NCBI GenBank assembly: GCA_963667205.1
Contig: OY762959.1
Coordinates: forward strand, 682,001 to 746,000
Source of the DNA: CF-162 sp963667205
GTDB lineage: Bacteria; Chloroflexota; Dehalococcoidia; SM23-28-2; RBG-16-64-32
Length of the DNA: 64,000 nt
Reading direction: 5' to 3'
Position 1 is the first letter of the stretch, and every line of letters starts with the position of its first letter. Below, one piece after another: positions 17,483 to 25,441 of this stretch. A program made the translations under genes and the position numbers. Under the pieces are notes generated by a model. The model made no database searches and had not been told where the DNA came from. It worked only from the letters and a program-made list of their open reading frames with translations.

Positions 17483-18079
17483 ATGCCACGGTCGACCTCT
17501 GTCGAGACCGACTTTAGCGCGCTCGTAGAGCGAGCGGCCCGGGGGGACCGGGAAGCGTTCGGGGAGATCTATGAGCAGCACGCCTTGCGTGTCTTCCGTC
17601 ACGCCTATTTCCTTACGGGGGATCCGGTGCTTGCCGAAGACCTGACCGCGCAGACGTTCCTGAAGGCGCTGGAAGCGATCCCGCGCTACGAGCAGCGCGG
17701 CGTACCGTTCATCGCCTGGCTGTTGCGGATCGCCGGAAACCTGACGATCAACCACAAGAAGGCGCAGAAGAACGGTCACCACGCACAGCTCCCGGAGACG
17801 CTCGAGGACGAAGACCGCTTCGTGTCGCCGGAACGCTCCTGCGAGGCGAATAGCAACGGCGAGCGGGTCTGGCGCTTCGTCAGCCAGCTCCCTCAAGAGC
17901 AGCGCCAGGTGGTTGTGATGCGATTCATCGACGATCTGCCGTATCCGGATGTCGCTCACGTGCTTGGCAAGAGTGTTGGCGCCGTGCGCGTCATCCAGTT
18001 CCGGGCTCTCGCCAGCCTCCGCCGCATTGTGCAGCAGGAGGATCTGGCACTGGCATACGCGGAAGCGCGCGCCGGCTAG
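17483..18079 (+). CDS. ECF-family RNA polymerase sigma factor
   Basis: This 198-residue protein starts with ATG behind a strong GGGGAGGGG site. Region 2 spans about residues 15-85 (IYEQHALRVFRHAYFLTGD, AEDLTAQTFLKAL and FIAWLLRIAGNL). Region 4 spans about 130-185 (LPQEQRQVVVMRFIDDLPYPDVAHVLGKS, then a helix ending in RALASLRRIV). It should direct RNA polymerase to a specific promoter set. No anti-sigma gene with a transmembrane or zinc-binding domain is adjacent, so the control mechanism is unknown. The next gene is gap, which is probably transcribed separately: TATACT at 18111-18116 is a possible -10 element for it. Confidence 0.9.
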   Translation: MPRSTSVETDFSALVERAARGDREAFGEIYEQHALRVFRHAYFLTGDPVLAEDLTAQTFLKALEAIPRYEQRGVPFIAWLLRIAGNLTINHKKAQKNGHHAQLPETLEDEDRFVSPERSCEANSNGERVWRFVSQLPQEQRQVVVMRFIDDLPYPDVAHVLGKSVGAVRVIQFRALASLRRIVQQEDLALAYAEARAG

Positions 18080-18154
18080 CAGGGTTCTCGCGGCTGACGA
18101 TCCGGGCCGCTATACTGGGGCCGAAACCGCCCGGATCCAAGGAGAGGGAACCCC

Positions 18155-19171
18155 ATGAGTCTGCGCATCGGCATCAACGGCTTTGGCCGCATCGGCCGTC
18201 AGGTCTACAAGGCGATGCACGACCTGCGCCCCGATAGCCTCGAGGTCGTGGCCGTCAACGACCTGACCAGCCCGCACACGAACGCCCACCTCCTCAAGTA
18301 CGACAGCACGTACGGCCAGTTCGCCAGCGACATTTCGGCGACGGATGAATCGATCACCGTAGACGGCAAGACGATCAAGGTTTTCGCCGAGCGCGATCCC
18401 GGCGCCATTCCCTGGTCCGGCGAAGGCATCGAGGTCGTGATCGAGTCCACCGGCTTCTTCACGGACGCCAACGCGGCGCGCGCGCACATCGACGGCGGCG
18501 GCGCGAAGAAGGTAATCATCAGCGCCCCGGCGAAGAACGAAGACCTGACCGTCGTCCTCGGCGTCAACGATCACCTCTACGACCCGGCCCAGCACAGCGT
18601 CATCTCCAACGCTTCCTGCACGACGAACTGCATCGCGCCCGTCGTCAAGGTGCTGCACGACTTGTTCGGCGTGGCGAAGGGGTTCATGACGACGATCCAC
18701 GCCATCACGAACGACCAGGTGATCCAGGACACCGTGCATTCGGACCTAAGACGCGCACGCGCTGCCGGTCAGAACATCATCCCGACGACGACGGGCGCCG
18801 CCAAGGCCGTCACTCTCGTCATGCCGGAGCTCCAGGGCAAGCTGGACGGCATGGCCTTCCGCGTGCCGACGCCGACGGTGTCGGTGTGTGACTTCGTGGC
18901 GACGCTGGAGAAGCCGGCGACGAAGGACGAGGTGAACGAGGCCTTCAAGGACGCCGCCACCGAGTCTCTGCGCGGCATCCTGGGCTACTGCGACGAGCCG
19001 CTGGTCTCGACCGACTTCAAGGGCGACCCCCGCAGCTCGATCCTCGACTCGCTGAGCACGCTGGTACTCGACGGCGACCTCGTGAAGGCTGTGTCGTGGT
19101 ACGACAACGAGTGGGGCTACGCCTGCCGCGTGGCCGATCTCTCGACGCTGATTGCCAAGCGCGGCTTCTAA
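18155..19171 (+). CDS. gap: glyceraldehyde-3-phosphate dehydrogenase
   Basis: This 338-residue enzyme converts glyceraldehyde-3-phosphate, NAD(P)+ and phosphate to 1,3-bisphosphoglycerate in central carbon metabolism. Visible motifs are the Rossmann start RIGINGFGRIGR, the catalytic Cys in SNASCTTNC (near residue 154), the phosphate-binding Thr-rich TTTGAAKA and the C-terminal SWYDNEWGYACRV. Its length is normal for the family. It has a good ribosome-binding site (AAGGAGAGGG). It stands alone, without pgk or tpiA next to it. Confidence 0.96.
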   Translation: MSLRIGINGFGRIGRQVYKAMHDLRPDSLEVVAVNDLTSPHTNAHLLKYDSTYGQFASDISATDESITVDGKTIKVFAERDPGAIPWSGEGIEVVIESTGFFTDANAARAHIDGGGAKKVIISAPAKNEDLTVVLGVNDHLYDPAQHSVISNASCTTNCIAPVVKVLHDLFGVAKGFMTTIHAITNDQVIQDTVHSDLRRARAAGQNIIPTTTGAAKAVTLVMPELQGKLDGMAFRVPTPTVSVCDFVATLEKPATKDEVNEAFKDAATESLRGILGYCDEPLVSTDFKGDPRSSILDSLSTLVLDGDLVKAVSWYDNEWGYACRVADLSTLIAKRGF

Positions 19172-19178
19172 CCGCGGC

Positions 19179-19223
19179 TTGACGTGCCGCCCCGGCTCCA
19201 CATATATCTGAACAGTGATATGT
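19179..19223 (+). promoter_or_regulatory. promoter with overlapping ArsR-type operator, leaderless start
   Basis: TTGACG (19179-19184) with an 18-base spacer leads to TATATC (19203-19208). A 24-bp imperfect dyad, with perfect ends ACATAT (19200-19205) and ATATGT (19218-19223), covers the -10 element and the start codon at 19220. This layout fits autorepression by the ArsR protein encoded immediately downstream, released on metal binding. The transcript would have almost no 5' leader. Confidence 0.6.
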
Positions 19224-19573
19224 TGAGTTCACCACGACACGAAGGCGCGACCCGCGACTCCGTCATCACGGCGCTGTTCAAGGGGCTTGCCGACGGCTCA
19301 CGCCTGAGTGTCCTGCGCGCCTGCCTGGACGAACCGCAGTGCGTTTCCGAGATCACGGCGGTCACGGGCCTCTCGCAGCCGAACGTCTCCGGCCACCTGG
19401 CCTGCCTCTGGGACTGCGGACTGGTCGAGCGCGAACAGCGCGGCCGCCGGGCCTACTACTCCGTGCCGGAACCGCGCGTCCGCGCACTCCTCGCCGCGGC
19501 CGACGACCTGCTCATCGACGTCGGCGAGAGGGTCTACGTCTGCAGCCGCTACCATCCGGAGCACCAGGCGTGA
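19220..19573 (+). CDS. ArsR/SmtB-family metal-sensing repressor, CmtR-like
   Basis: ATG at 19220 gives a 117-residue winged-helix regulator (LFKGLADGSRLSVLRACLDEP, then the recognition helix in VTGLSQPNVSGHLACLWDCGLV). Two Cys residues in the HLACLWDCG helix plus a C-terminal Cys in VYVCSRYHPEH match the arrangement of the Cd/Pb sensor CmtR (Cys57, Cys61, Cys102). I infer thiolate sensing of a soft or borderline metal. The operator overlaps its own start codon. The stop overlaps the start of the cation-efflux gene (GTGA), so sensor and pump are coupled. Confidence 0.85.
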   Translation: MLSSPRHEGATRDSVITALFKGLADGSRLSVLRACLDEPQCVSEITAVTGLSQPNVSGHLACLWDCGLVEREQRGRRAYYSVPEPRVRALLAAADDLLIDVGERVYVCSRYHPEHQA

Positions 19574-20502
19574 GCCACGCGCACGGACGGAACGAGGACA
19601 GGCGGCGCCTGGCAATCGCCCTCGTCGTTACGATCGCCCTTCTCGTCGCGGAGGTCGTCGGTGGTGTCCTGACGGGCAGCCTGGCGCTGGCGGCCGACGG
19701 CGGACACATGGCGTCGGATGTGGGCGCGCTCAGCCTGAGCCTCGGCGCGATCTGGCTGGCCGCACGCCCGGCGACGACGCGCCGCACGTTTGGCTTCCAC
19801 CGGGCTGAGATCCTGGCGGCGTTCGTGAACAGCATCGGACTGGTGCTGATCGCCGGCTACGTCTTCTGGGAGGCGGGCGGCCGCTTCGGAGACCCGCCCG
19901 AAGTCGACGCCGGGCCGATGCTGGGGATCGCCGCGGCCGGCCTCGCCAGCAACGTCGTCGCGGTCTTGCTGCTCTTCGACCGCCGCCGCCACAGCCTGAA
20001 CATGCGCTCGGCGTTCCTGCACGTGATCGGCGACACGGCGGCGTCCCTGGGCGTGATCGCCGCCGGCGTCGCGATGCTGATCACGGGCGAGTACCTGTTC
20101 GACCCGCTGATCAGCGTCGGGATCGGCGTGCTGATCTTACTTAGCTCGTTCCGCATCACGTGGGAGTCCACGCAGGTGCTTCTGGAGGCGACACCGGCGG
20201 ACGTCCACGTGCAGGATGTGCAGGCCGAGATGCTAAAGGTGCCGGGAGTGCGAAGCGTCCACGACCTCCACGTCTGGACGGTGACGTCAGGCTTCGTCTC
20301 GCTGAGCGCGCACGTGGAGACAAGCGGCGCCGGCGACATGCACGAGGTGCTTGTGAATCTTCGCACTATGCTCGCCCGTACCTTTACAATAGAGCACGCA
20401 ACGCTGCAGCTGGAGACCCGCGCCCTCCACGAAGAGTTAGAGGCCTGCTGCGGCGTCGATACCAAGGAGACCAACTCGCCGCATGCGCTTCACCACACGT
20501 AG
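19570..20502 (+). CDS. cation diffusion facilitator (CDF) metal efflux transporter
   Basis: GTG at 19570 overlaps the regulator's stop codon. The 310-residue protein has a short His/Asn-containing N-terminus and about six transmembrane helices. The CDF metal-site motifs are in helices 2 and 5 (LAADGGHMASD and HVIGDTAASLGV, giving the HxxxD and HxxxD pairs). A cytoplasmic C-terminal domain follows (VRSVHDLHVWTVTSGFVSLSAHV). It should export Zn, Cd or similar divalent cations in exchange for protons. The C-terminus has CC and several His residues. Its pairing with a CmtR-type repressor supports a metal-resistance role. The next gene starts inside its 3' end. Confidence 0.92.
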   Translation: MSHAHGRNEDRRRLAIALVVTIALLVAEVVGGVLTGSLALAADGGHMASDVGALSLSLGAIWLAARPATTRRTFGFHRAEILAAFVNSIGLVLIAGYVFWEAGGRFGDPPEVDAGPMLGIAAAGLASNVVAVLLLFDRRRHSLNMRSAFLHVIGDTAASLGVIAAGVAMLITGEYLFDPLISVGIGVLILLSSFRITWESTQVLLEATPADVHVQDVQAEMLKVPGVRSVHDLHVWTVTSGFVSLSAHVETSGAGDMHEVLVNLRTMLARTFTIEHATLQLETRALHEELEACCGVDTKETNSPHALHHT

Positions 20503-21472
20503 CCTCATCCTCCCGCTCCTCGGTGCGCTGGTAATTGGCGCCGCCGCCTGTGGTGGGAGCAGCGACGTCGATATCAACATCAATGGCCCCACGGAGACCG
20601 ACCGGGTCGTCCTGACGCCGCTTCCGGACGACGTCCTGCTGCCGACCGTCATCTCGTCCGACCTGGCAGTCGGCGAAAACCGCTTCCTCGTCGGCCTGCA
20701 GGATCAGGACACCGGCGCGCTGGAGCTGAACGCGAACCTGACCTTCGCGTTTTACCTGCTCGACGGCGGCGAAGGCACGCTCAAGTTTGAGCGCGAGGCG
20801 GAGGCGATCGTCCTCACGAAATCGTACTCTCACGCGCATGACGACGGCCTGGTGGAAATACATGAGGCCGGTGAGACCGGCGCTTACCAGACGACCGCCG
20901 ACTTCGACGTGGCGGGCCTCTGGGGGGTCGAGGTCACGGGCACGACCGCCGACGGCCAGATAATTGAACCACTGCGTCCTGCGTTCTCCGTGGAGGAGGA
21001 GCGGTTCGGACTCTCTCTGGGCGACCCGGCGCCACTCAGCGAGCAGACGCTGCTAAGCGACGTTGACGACATCCGCGATATTGACACTTCGGTAAACCCA
21101 ATCCCCGAGCAACACGATATGACGATCGCCGACGCTGTAGCGTCCGGCCGGCCGACAGTAGTCGCCTTCGCGACGCCCGCCTTCTGCACAAGCCAGACCT
21201 GTGGCCCGACGAAGGATCTGTTTGACGATCTGTACAACGCATACGCAGACGAGGCCAACTTCGTACACGTTGAGCCCTATGACCTCCCGTGCGTGCGCGC
21301 GAACGACTTTACGGCGCTCTACAATTGCACGGACCCGGTCGTCGGTGAGTGGAGGCTGCAGAGCGAGCCATGGGTGTTCATCATCGATAGTGAAGGCAAC
21401 ATCGCCGCGATGTTCGACGGATTCATGGCGTACGACGAGATGGCGGACGCGCTGGTAGAAGCGATCGGCTAG
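20483..21472 (+). CDS. lipoprotein with C-terminal thioredoxin-like domain
   Basis: ATG at 20483, 20 bases inside the CDF gene, opens a lipoprotein signal with lipobox GAAAC. The first half (about residues 30-180) looks like beta-sandwich sequence and has no family I recognise. From about residue 200 it reads RPTVVAFATPAFCTSQTCGPTKDLFDDLY, then SEPWVFIIDSEGNIAAMFDG. This resembles a thioredoxin fold with a C-x4-C pair in place of CxxC, plus further Cys residues. It may carry a metal or redox function linked to the upstream metal-efflux operon, but that is inference from overlap only. Confidence 0.7.
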   Translation: MRFTTRSLILPLLGALVIGAAACGGSSDVDININGPTETDRVVLTPLPDDVLLPTVISSDLAVGENRFLVGLQDQDTGALELNANLTFAFYLLDGGEGTLKFEREAEAIVLTKSYSHAHDDGLVEIHEAGETGAYQTTADFDVAGLWGVEVTGTTADGQIIEPLRPAFSVEEERFGLSLGDPAPLSEQTLLSDVDDIRDIDTSVNPIPEQHDMTIADAVASGRPTVVAFATPAFCTSQTCGPTKDLFDDLYNAYADEANFVHVEPYDLPCVRANDFTALYNCTDPVVGEWRLQSEPWVFIIDSEGNIAAMFDGFMAYDEMADALVEAIG

Positions 21473-21516
21473 GGGCCCGCAAAAGAGCACCGATCCTGCG
21501 CAATCCGCGCGTTTTC

Positions 21517-21545
21517 TTGTTCACACACTCGCGTTCCCGTAAAAT
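21517..21545 (+). promoter_or_regulatory. promoter for ffh
   Basis: TTGTTC (21517-21522), a 17-base spacer and TAAAAT (21540-21545) place the expected transcript start about 8 bases before the ATG at 21560. There is no ribosome-binding site, which fits a leaderless or near-leaderless mRNA. Confidence 0.5.
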
Positions 21546-21559
21546 CGTCTCCTGTAGAT

Positions 21560-22888
21560 ATGTTCGATTCACTCTCCGATAAGCTGCAAGGCGTCTTCCG
21601 CAAGCTCGGCAGCCGCGGCACAGTCACCGAGAAGGACCTCGACGAGGCCCTCCGGGAGGTGCGCCTGGCGCTGCTAGAGGCGGACGTCCACTACAAAGTC
21701 GTGAAGGAGTTCGTGGCCTCGGTGCGCGAAAACGCACTTGGCGCCGAGGTCCTCAAGAGCCTGACGCCGATGCAGCAGATCATCGACGTCGTCAACAAGC
21801 AGCTCGTTGAGGTGCTGGGAGGCGGCCACGCTAGGCTGGAGCGCAGCAAGAACCCACCAACCGTGATCATGCTCGTCGGGCTCAAGGGCGCCGGCAAGAC
21901 GACGACAGCCGCCAAGCTGGGGCTACACCTGCGACGCACGGGCGAGCGTCCGCTGCTGGTGGGCGCCGACCCGGAGCGCCTCGCCGCCGGCGAGCAGCTG
22001 CAGTCGCTGGGCAAGCAGCTCAGCATACCTGTCGTCACCGGCGAAGCCAACGCCGACCCGACGGACGTCTGCAAGCAGGCGCTGAAGAGCGCGAAGAACT
22101 CGAGCGCCTCGTACATCGTCGTCGATACGGTCGGCCAGCTGGAGATGGACGACGAAGACCGCAAAGGCCTGCGCGAGATCCACAAGCTGCTGGACCCAAC
22201 GGAGGTGATCCTGGTCGCCGACGCGATGACGGGCCAGGAAGCTGTGAACGCGGCCGAGCAGTTCAACGAGACGGTACCGCTGAGCGGCCTGATCCTGACG
22301 AAGGTTGACGGCGACGCGCGTGGCGGCGCGGCGCTCTCCATCCGCGCGGTAACCGGCGTACCGATCAAGTTTTTCGGGATGGGCGAGAAAGCCGACGCAC
22401 TGGAGCCGTTCTACCCCGACCGCTTCGCCTCTCGCATCCTGGGCATGGGCGACCTGCTGACGCTGATCGACAAGGCGAAGGAGCAGATCAGCGAGGAAGA
22501 AGCGGAGTCGATCGCCGACCGGATGAAGAAGGGCGAGCTGACGCTGGACGACTTCCTGCAGCAGTACCAGCGGATCAAGAACATGGGCCCGCTCTCCAAC
22601 CTGCTGAGCCTTGTGCCGGGCCTCTCCCAGATCAAGAACCGCCTCAACACGGAAGAGATGGATGAGAGCTACTTCGCCCAGGTGGAGGCGATCATCTACT
22701 CGATGACCAAGGCTGAGCGCAACGACCCGGCGATCATCGACGGCAGCAGGCGCCGCCGCATCGCCAACGGTAGCGGCACGAAGCCACAGGACGTGAACCG
22801 GGTACTCAAGCAGTTCAAAGAAGCAAAGAAGATAATGCAGCAGATCTCGGCCGGCCACGGGTCAGCGATTTCGCCGTTCCTCCGGTAG
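21560..22888 (+). CDS. ffh: signal recognition particle protein Ffh (SRP54)
   Basis: This 442-residue GTPase binds signal sequences and 4.5S RNA and delivers ribosome-nascent chains to FtsY. The N domain (1-85) is followed by the G domain and the M domain (from about 300; RRRRIANGSGTKPQDVNRVLKQF). Several usually invariant G-domain motifs are altered. P-loop GLQGSGKTT reads GLKGAGKTT, the ADxxRPAAxxQL motif reads ADPERLAAGEQL, and DTAGRL reads DTVGQL. TKVDGDARGG is normal. The frame is fully open and the size normal, so it is probably functional with unusual chemistry. rpsP, khpA and rimM follow on the same strand. Confidence 0.95.
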   Translation: MFDSLSDKLQGVFRKLGSRGTVTEKDLDEALREVRLALLEADVHYKVVKEFVASVRENALGAEVLKSLTPMQQIIDVVNKQLVEVLGGGHARLERSKNPPTVIMLVGLKGAGKTTTAAKLGLHLRRTGERPLLVGADPERLAAGEQLQSLGKQLSIPVVTGEANADPTDVCKQALKSAKNSSASYIVVDTVGQLEMDDEDRKGLREIHKLLDPTEVILVADAMTGQEAVNAAEQFNETVPLSGLILTKVDGDARGGAALSIRAVTGVPIKFFGMGEKADALEPFYPDRFASRILGMGDLLTLIDKAKEQISEEEAESIADRMKKGELTLDDFLQQYQRIKNMGPLSNLLSLVPGLSQIKNRLNTEEMDESYFAQVEAIIYSMTKAERNDPAIIDGSRRRRIANGSGTKPQDVNRVLKQFKEAKKIMQQISAGHGSAISPFLR

Positions 22889-22924
22889 CCCGATGATCCC
22901 CCTACACAATCTCGGAGGTGCCAA

Positions 22925-23587
22925 GTGCTACGCATTCGACTGTCCCGGGTAGGAAAGAGGAAACAGCCTGCCTACCGCATCGTGGTGACCGACCGCCGCA
23001 ACCCCCGCGAGGGCGCCCACCTGGAGGTGATCGGCCACTTCAACCCGCTTACCGATCCGCCGACGGTCAAGATCAAGGACGAGCGCGCGATCCACTGGCT
23101 CAAGGTCGGCGCGATGCCGTCGGACACGGCGGCCAGGATTCTTACCAAGGCGGGCCTCATGGAGCAGGCCGGACGAGAGCCGTTCGTCTACGTCGGCAAG
23201 CAGGTGCCGAAGGGCCAGAAGAACCCGAAGAAGGCCCGTAAGGAGGCAGAGGAGGGCGGCGCGCCCGCCGCGGCGGTAGCGTCCGCACCGGCCGCCAAGG
23301 TGAAGGCTGAGGCACCAGCCGAGGAGCCCGCAGCAGAAGCTCCGGCGGTAGAAAGAGCCCGCAGCCGAAGAGCCCGCAGCCGAAGAGCCCGCTGCCGAAG
23401 AGCCTGCAGCCGAAGAGCCCGCAGCCCGGCCGAAGAGCCCGCAGCCGAAGAGCCCGCAGCCGAAGAGCCCCAGGCCGAAGAGCCCGCAGCCGAAGAGCCC
23501 GCAGCCGAAGAGCCCGAGGAGGCAACGGCTGAGGAGCCGGCCGCAGAAGAGCCAGCGGCCGAGGAGAAGACCAAGGGAAAAAGCTAG
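22925..23587 (+). CDS. rpsP: 30S ribosomal protein S16 with long repetitive C-terminal extension
   Basis: GTG at 22925 follows a CGGAGGTG site. Residues 1-85 are a normal S16 (MLRIRLSRVGKRKQPAYRIVVTDRR through the AARILTKAGLME region). The remaining 135 residues are low-complexity, mostly EEPAA units, giving 220 residues where S16 is usually 80-150. Residues 143-168 are instead Arg/Ser-rich (RARSRRARSRRAR). The underlying 15-bp repeat is read in a shifted frame there, between an extra A at about 23353 and a compensating insertion near 23430. The extension is likely disordered. Position ahead of khpA and rimM matches the common rpsP-KH-rimM-trmD order, although trmD and rplS are elsewhere here. 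Confidence 0.93.
   Translation: MLRIRLSRVGKRKQPAYRIVVTDRRNPREGAHLEVIGHFNPLTDPPTVKIKDERAIHWLKVGAMPSDTAARILTKAGLMEQAGREPFVYVGKQVPKGQKNPKKARKEAEEGGAPAAAVASAPAAKVKAEAPAEEPAAEAPAVERARSRRARSRRARCRRACSRRARSPAEEPAAEEPAAEEPQAEEPAAEEPAAEEPEEATAEEPAAEEPAAEEKTKGKS
23318..23520 (+). repeat. 15-bp tandem repeat array inside rpsP
   Basis: The unit GCCGAAGAGCCCGCA occurs about a dozen times with few changes, encoding EEPAA in the normal frame. An indel pair at about 23353 and 23430 puts five units in a different frame. Such arrays expand and contract by slippage. Confidence 0.85.
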
Positions 23588-23607
23588 CACCCCACGGAGA
23601 CCCGCAA

Positions 23608-23835
23608 ATGAAAGAGCTCATCGAGTACATGGCCCGCGCCATCGTGGACAACCCGGACGACGTGGAAGTGACGGAGGAAGACGGCGGCGGTCACATCATC
23701 TTCCGGCTGAAGGTGGCGGAGGAGGACATGGGGCGCGTGATCGGCAAGCAGGGCCGGATCGCCAACGCCATGCGCTCCCTGCTGAAGGTGGCGGCGATCC
23801 GCCGTGACGAGAGGGTCATCCTCGAAATCGGCTAG
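23608..23835 (+). CDS. khpA: KH-domain RNA-binding protein KhpA
   Basis: This 75-residue protein is a single KH domain with the GxxG loop in VIGKQGRIANAMRSLLK. It binds RNA and, with KhpB, acts on small RNA and cell-envelope gene regulation in other bacteria. It lies in the conserved position between rpsP and rimM, and its 3' end overlaps the start of rimM by 32 bases. Confidence 0.92.
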   Translation: MKELIEYMARAIVDNPDDVEVTEEDGGGHIIFRLKVAEEDMGRVIGKQGRIANAMRSLLKVAAIRRDERVILEIG

Positions 23836-24343
23836 GCCCGGGGACGAGGTCGCGGACGGTTACGTCGCCGTCGGGCGCGTGCTCGCCCCGTTCGGCGTGC
23901 GGGGCGAGATCAAGGTCGAGGCGCTGGCGCCGCTGCAGACGTTCAAGCGCGGCCGCAGCGTGACGCTGCGGGGCGACGTCCACGAGATTGAGGGCAGCCG
24001 CCGCCACAAGGGGGCAGTCCTCCTGAAGCTGGCCGGCATCGAAACTCCGGAGGCCATCGCCAGCTATCGTGACTCCTACCTGCAGGTCCCGAAAGGCGAC
24101 CTGGCCGCGCTGAGCGAAGGAGAGTACTACCGCTACGAGCTGATCGGCCTGCGCGTGGTCAGTACAGCGGGCGAGGAGCTGGGCGAGATCGCCGAAGTGC
24201 TGGAGCGGCCGGCGAACGACGTGTTCGTCGTGCGCGGGCCGAATGGCGAGGCGCTGATCCCGGCGGTGGACGATATCGTGCGCAACGTCGACGTCGCCGG
24301 CGGCGTGGTCACGGTGGAGGTCGTGCCAGGCCTGCTGCCGTGA
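23804..24343 (+). CDS. rimM: ribosome maturation factor RimM
   Basis: RimM assists 30S subunit assembly around S19 and the 16S head. The N-terminal barrel reads VAVGRVLAPFGVRGEIKVEALA; the C-terminal PRC-barrel reads EYYRYELIGLRVVSTAGEELGEIAEVLERPANDVFVV. The 179-residue length is typical. The start is GTG at 23804, inside khpA; no better start exists before the conserved VAVGRV. The first 18 residues are therefore less certain. It ends the ffh-rpsP-khpA-rimM run. Confidence 0.93.
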   Translation: MTRGSSSKSARPGDEVADGYVAVGRVLAPFGVRGEIKVEALAPLQTFKRGRSVTLRGDVHEIEGSRRHKGAVLLKLAGIETPEAIASYRDSYLQVPKGDLAALSEGEYYRYELIGLRVVSTAGEELGEIAEVLERPANDVFVVRGPNGEALIPAVDDIVRNVDVAGGVVTVEVVPGLLP

Positions 24344-24356
24344 GCGGTCGGTGCGT

Positions 24357-24362
24357 TATAAT
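24357..24362 (+). promoter_or_regulatory. consensus -10 element for tRNA-Ala
   Basis: TATAAT at 24357-24362 lies 30 bases before the tRNA-Ala gene. The -35 region is poor. Confidence 0.4.
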
Positions 24363-24392
24363 TAACGGTGGCCGTGCTAGCGGCCGACAGGT

Positions 24393-24468
<76 letters not shown>

Positions 24469-24545
24469 TTTGATTTACCGCCAACGACCCGCCTGAGGGT
24501 CAGCTACTGCCCGGCGCTGAGAATGCGGGGGGGGCACAATGTCGC

Positions 24546-24587
24546 CGGAGCCCCCGTAGCTCAGTGGAAAGAGCATCGGTTTCCTAA
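24546..24587 (+). repeat. attL: truncated tRNA-Arg 5' segment
   Basis: These 42 bases are identical to 31308-31349 and include tRNA-Arg positions 1-38. The sequence after the repeat (TTCGATTCCCGGCGTCCGCCA) resembles a T-arm and acceptor end of another tRNA but cannot pair with this 5' half, so no functional tRNA forms here. Confidence 0.9.
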
Positions 24588-24691
24588 TTCGATTCCCGGC
24601 GTCCGCCACTGTCCGATAGCGTCCGTGTCAGATACAAGATAGTGGGGCACTGTCCGCATTCGTACGCTGGGCGTCGTCGTCAACCGTCGGC

Positions 24692-24713
24692 GTGGCTGTC
24701 AGCGTGGCTGTCA
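24692..24713 (+). repeat. left integrase arm-type repeats
   Basis: GTGGCTGTCA occurs twice, at 24692-24701 and 24704-24713, with a 12-bp period. The same pair and spacing recur at 31225-31246. No other gene or signal is apparent in 24588-24854. Confidence 0.6.
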
Positions 24714-24854
24714 GAAATGGGACCCAATGACGGCCCCTCGTCTCCCCCGTTATGGGGTCTACCCTTCTGGCGGTGGGGCGAAAAAAGGGTCGCGGGTGGA
24801 GGTCTAAGGTCGTGCGCGAGCACCGTAAACAAGAGACGGCGTCAAGGAATCCTG

Positions 24855-25165
24855 CTAAACGCCGACATCCCCGGCCGTGTCCGGAGATGTGATGACGTTG
24901 CCTGAGCTGCAGTTAGCGTCGCCGCAGTGCAGCACCTTCAGGTCGTCGTTGGTGCCGTCGTAGTAGCTGACGACCGGGTTGCCGCTGCCGTCCAGCGTCA
25001 GTGAGTTGAAGGAGCCCACAAGGCCCGTCGCATCAGGCACGTAATGACGTTGCCCGCGGCCATGACGACCCCCGCCAGCAGCACCCCCACCAGGGCGAGC
25101 GTCACCACGGCAGCGGTGAGCGGGGTTATTAGAAACCTTAGAACGGCGCGTCCAGTGGAGGACAT
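24855..25165 (-). pseudogene. fragment of a secreted beta-propeller repeat protein, frameshifted
   Basis: ATG at 25165 starts a signal peptide (MSSTGRAVLRFLITPLTAAV, then a hydrophobic core). After AGNVIT the frame is lost near 25040. The other frame continues with a repeat like those of the gene at 33237-35008 (GNPVVSYYDGTNDDLKVLHCGDANC). It ends at 24855 after a little more than one repeat, so most of the protein is missing. It appears to be a trimmed relative of the larger chromosomal gene, lying as cargo near the left end of the element. Confidence 0.68.
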
Positions 25166-25441
25166 GCCACACCCCCAATGTGTACGACAATGATACTGCT
25201 GATCATTCGGCGACACACAATCGTCCATGATCGCAATCAGAGATGTCAGCGATAGATGCTCTTCTCAGTGAGTCCGTCGGCGCCGGCTACTTAGACCGGA
25301 ACTGGCCGCCAGCCCTTGAGGAAGCCGGCGCCTGGCCACTGTCGAGTCTCCGACAGGCCTTCGTAAACGGACATGGTAGGCATCAGAGTGCCAGATGCGG
25401 TCGATGCAGGTCGCAGGGTCTCAGGCGCGAACTCCGAACGG

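Noticed and set aside
23318..23520. Regular short repeats that could be taken for a CRISPR array
   Set aside because: Units are 15 bp, directly tandem without spacers, and encode EEPAA in rpsP.
24550..24610. Second tRNA-Arg gene
   Set aside because: Only positions 1-38 match; the remainder cannot pair with the 5' acceptor strand, so it is an attachment-site remnant.
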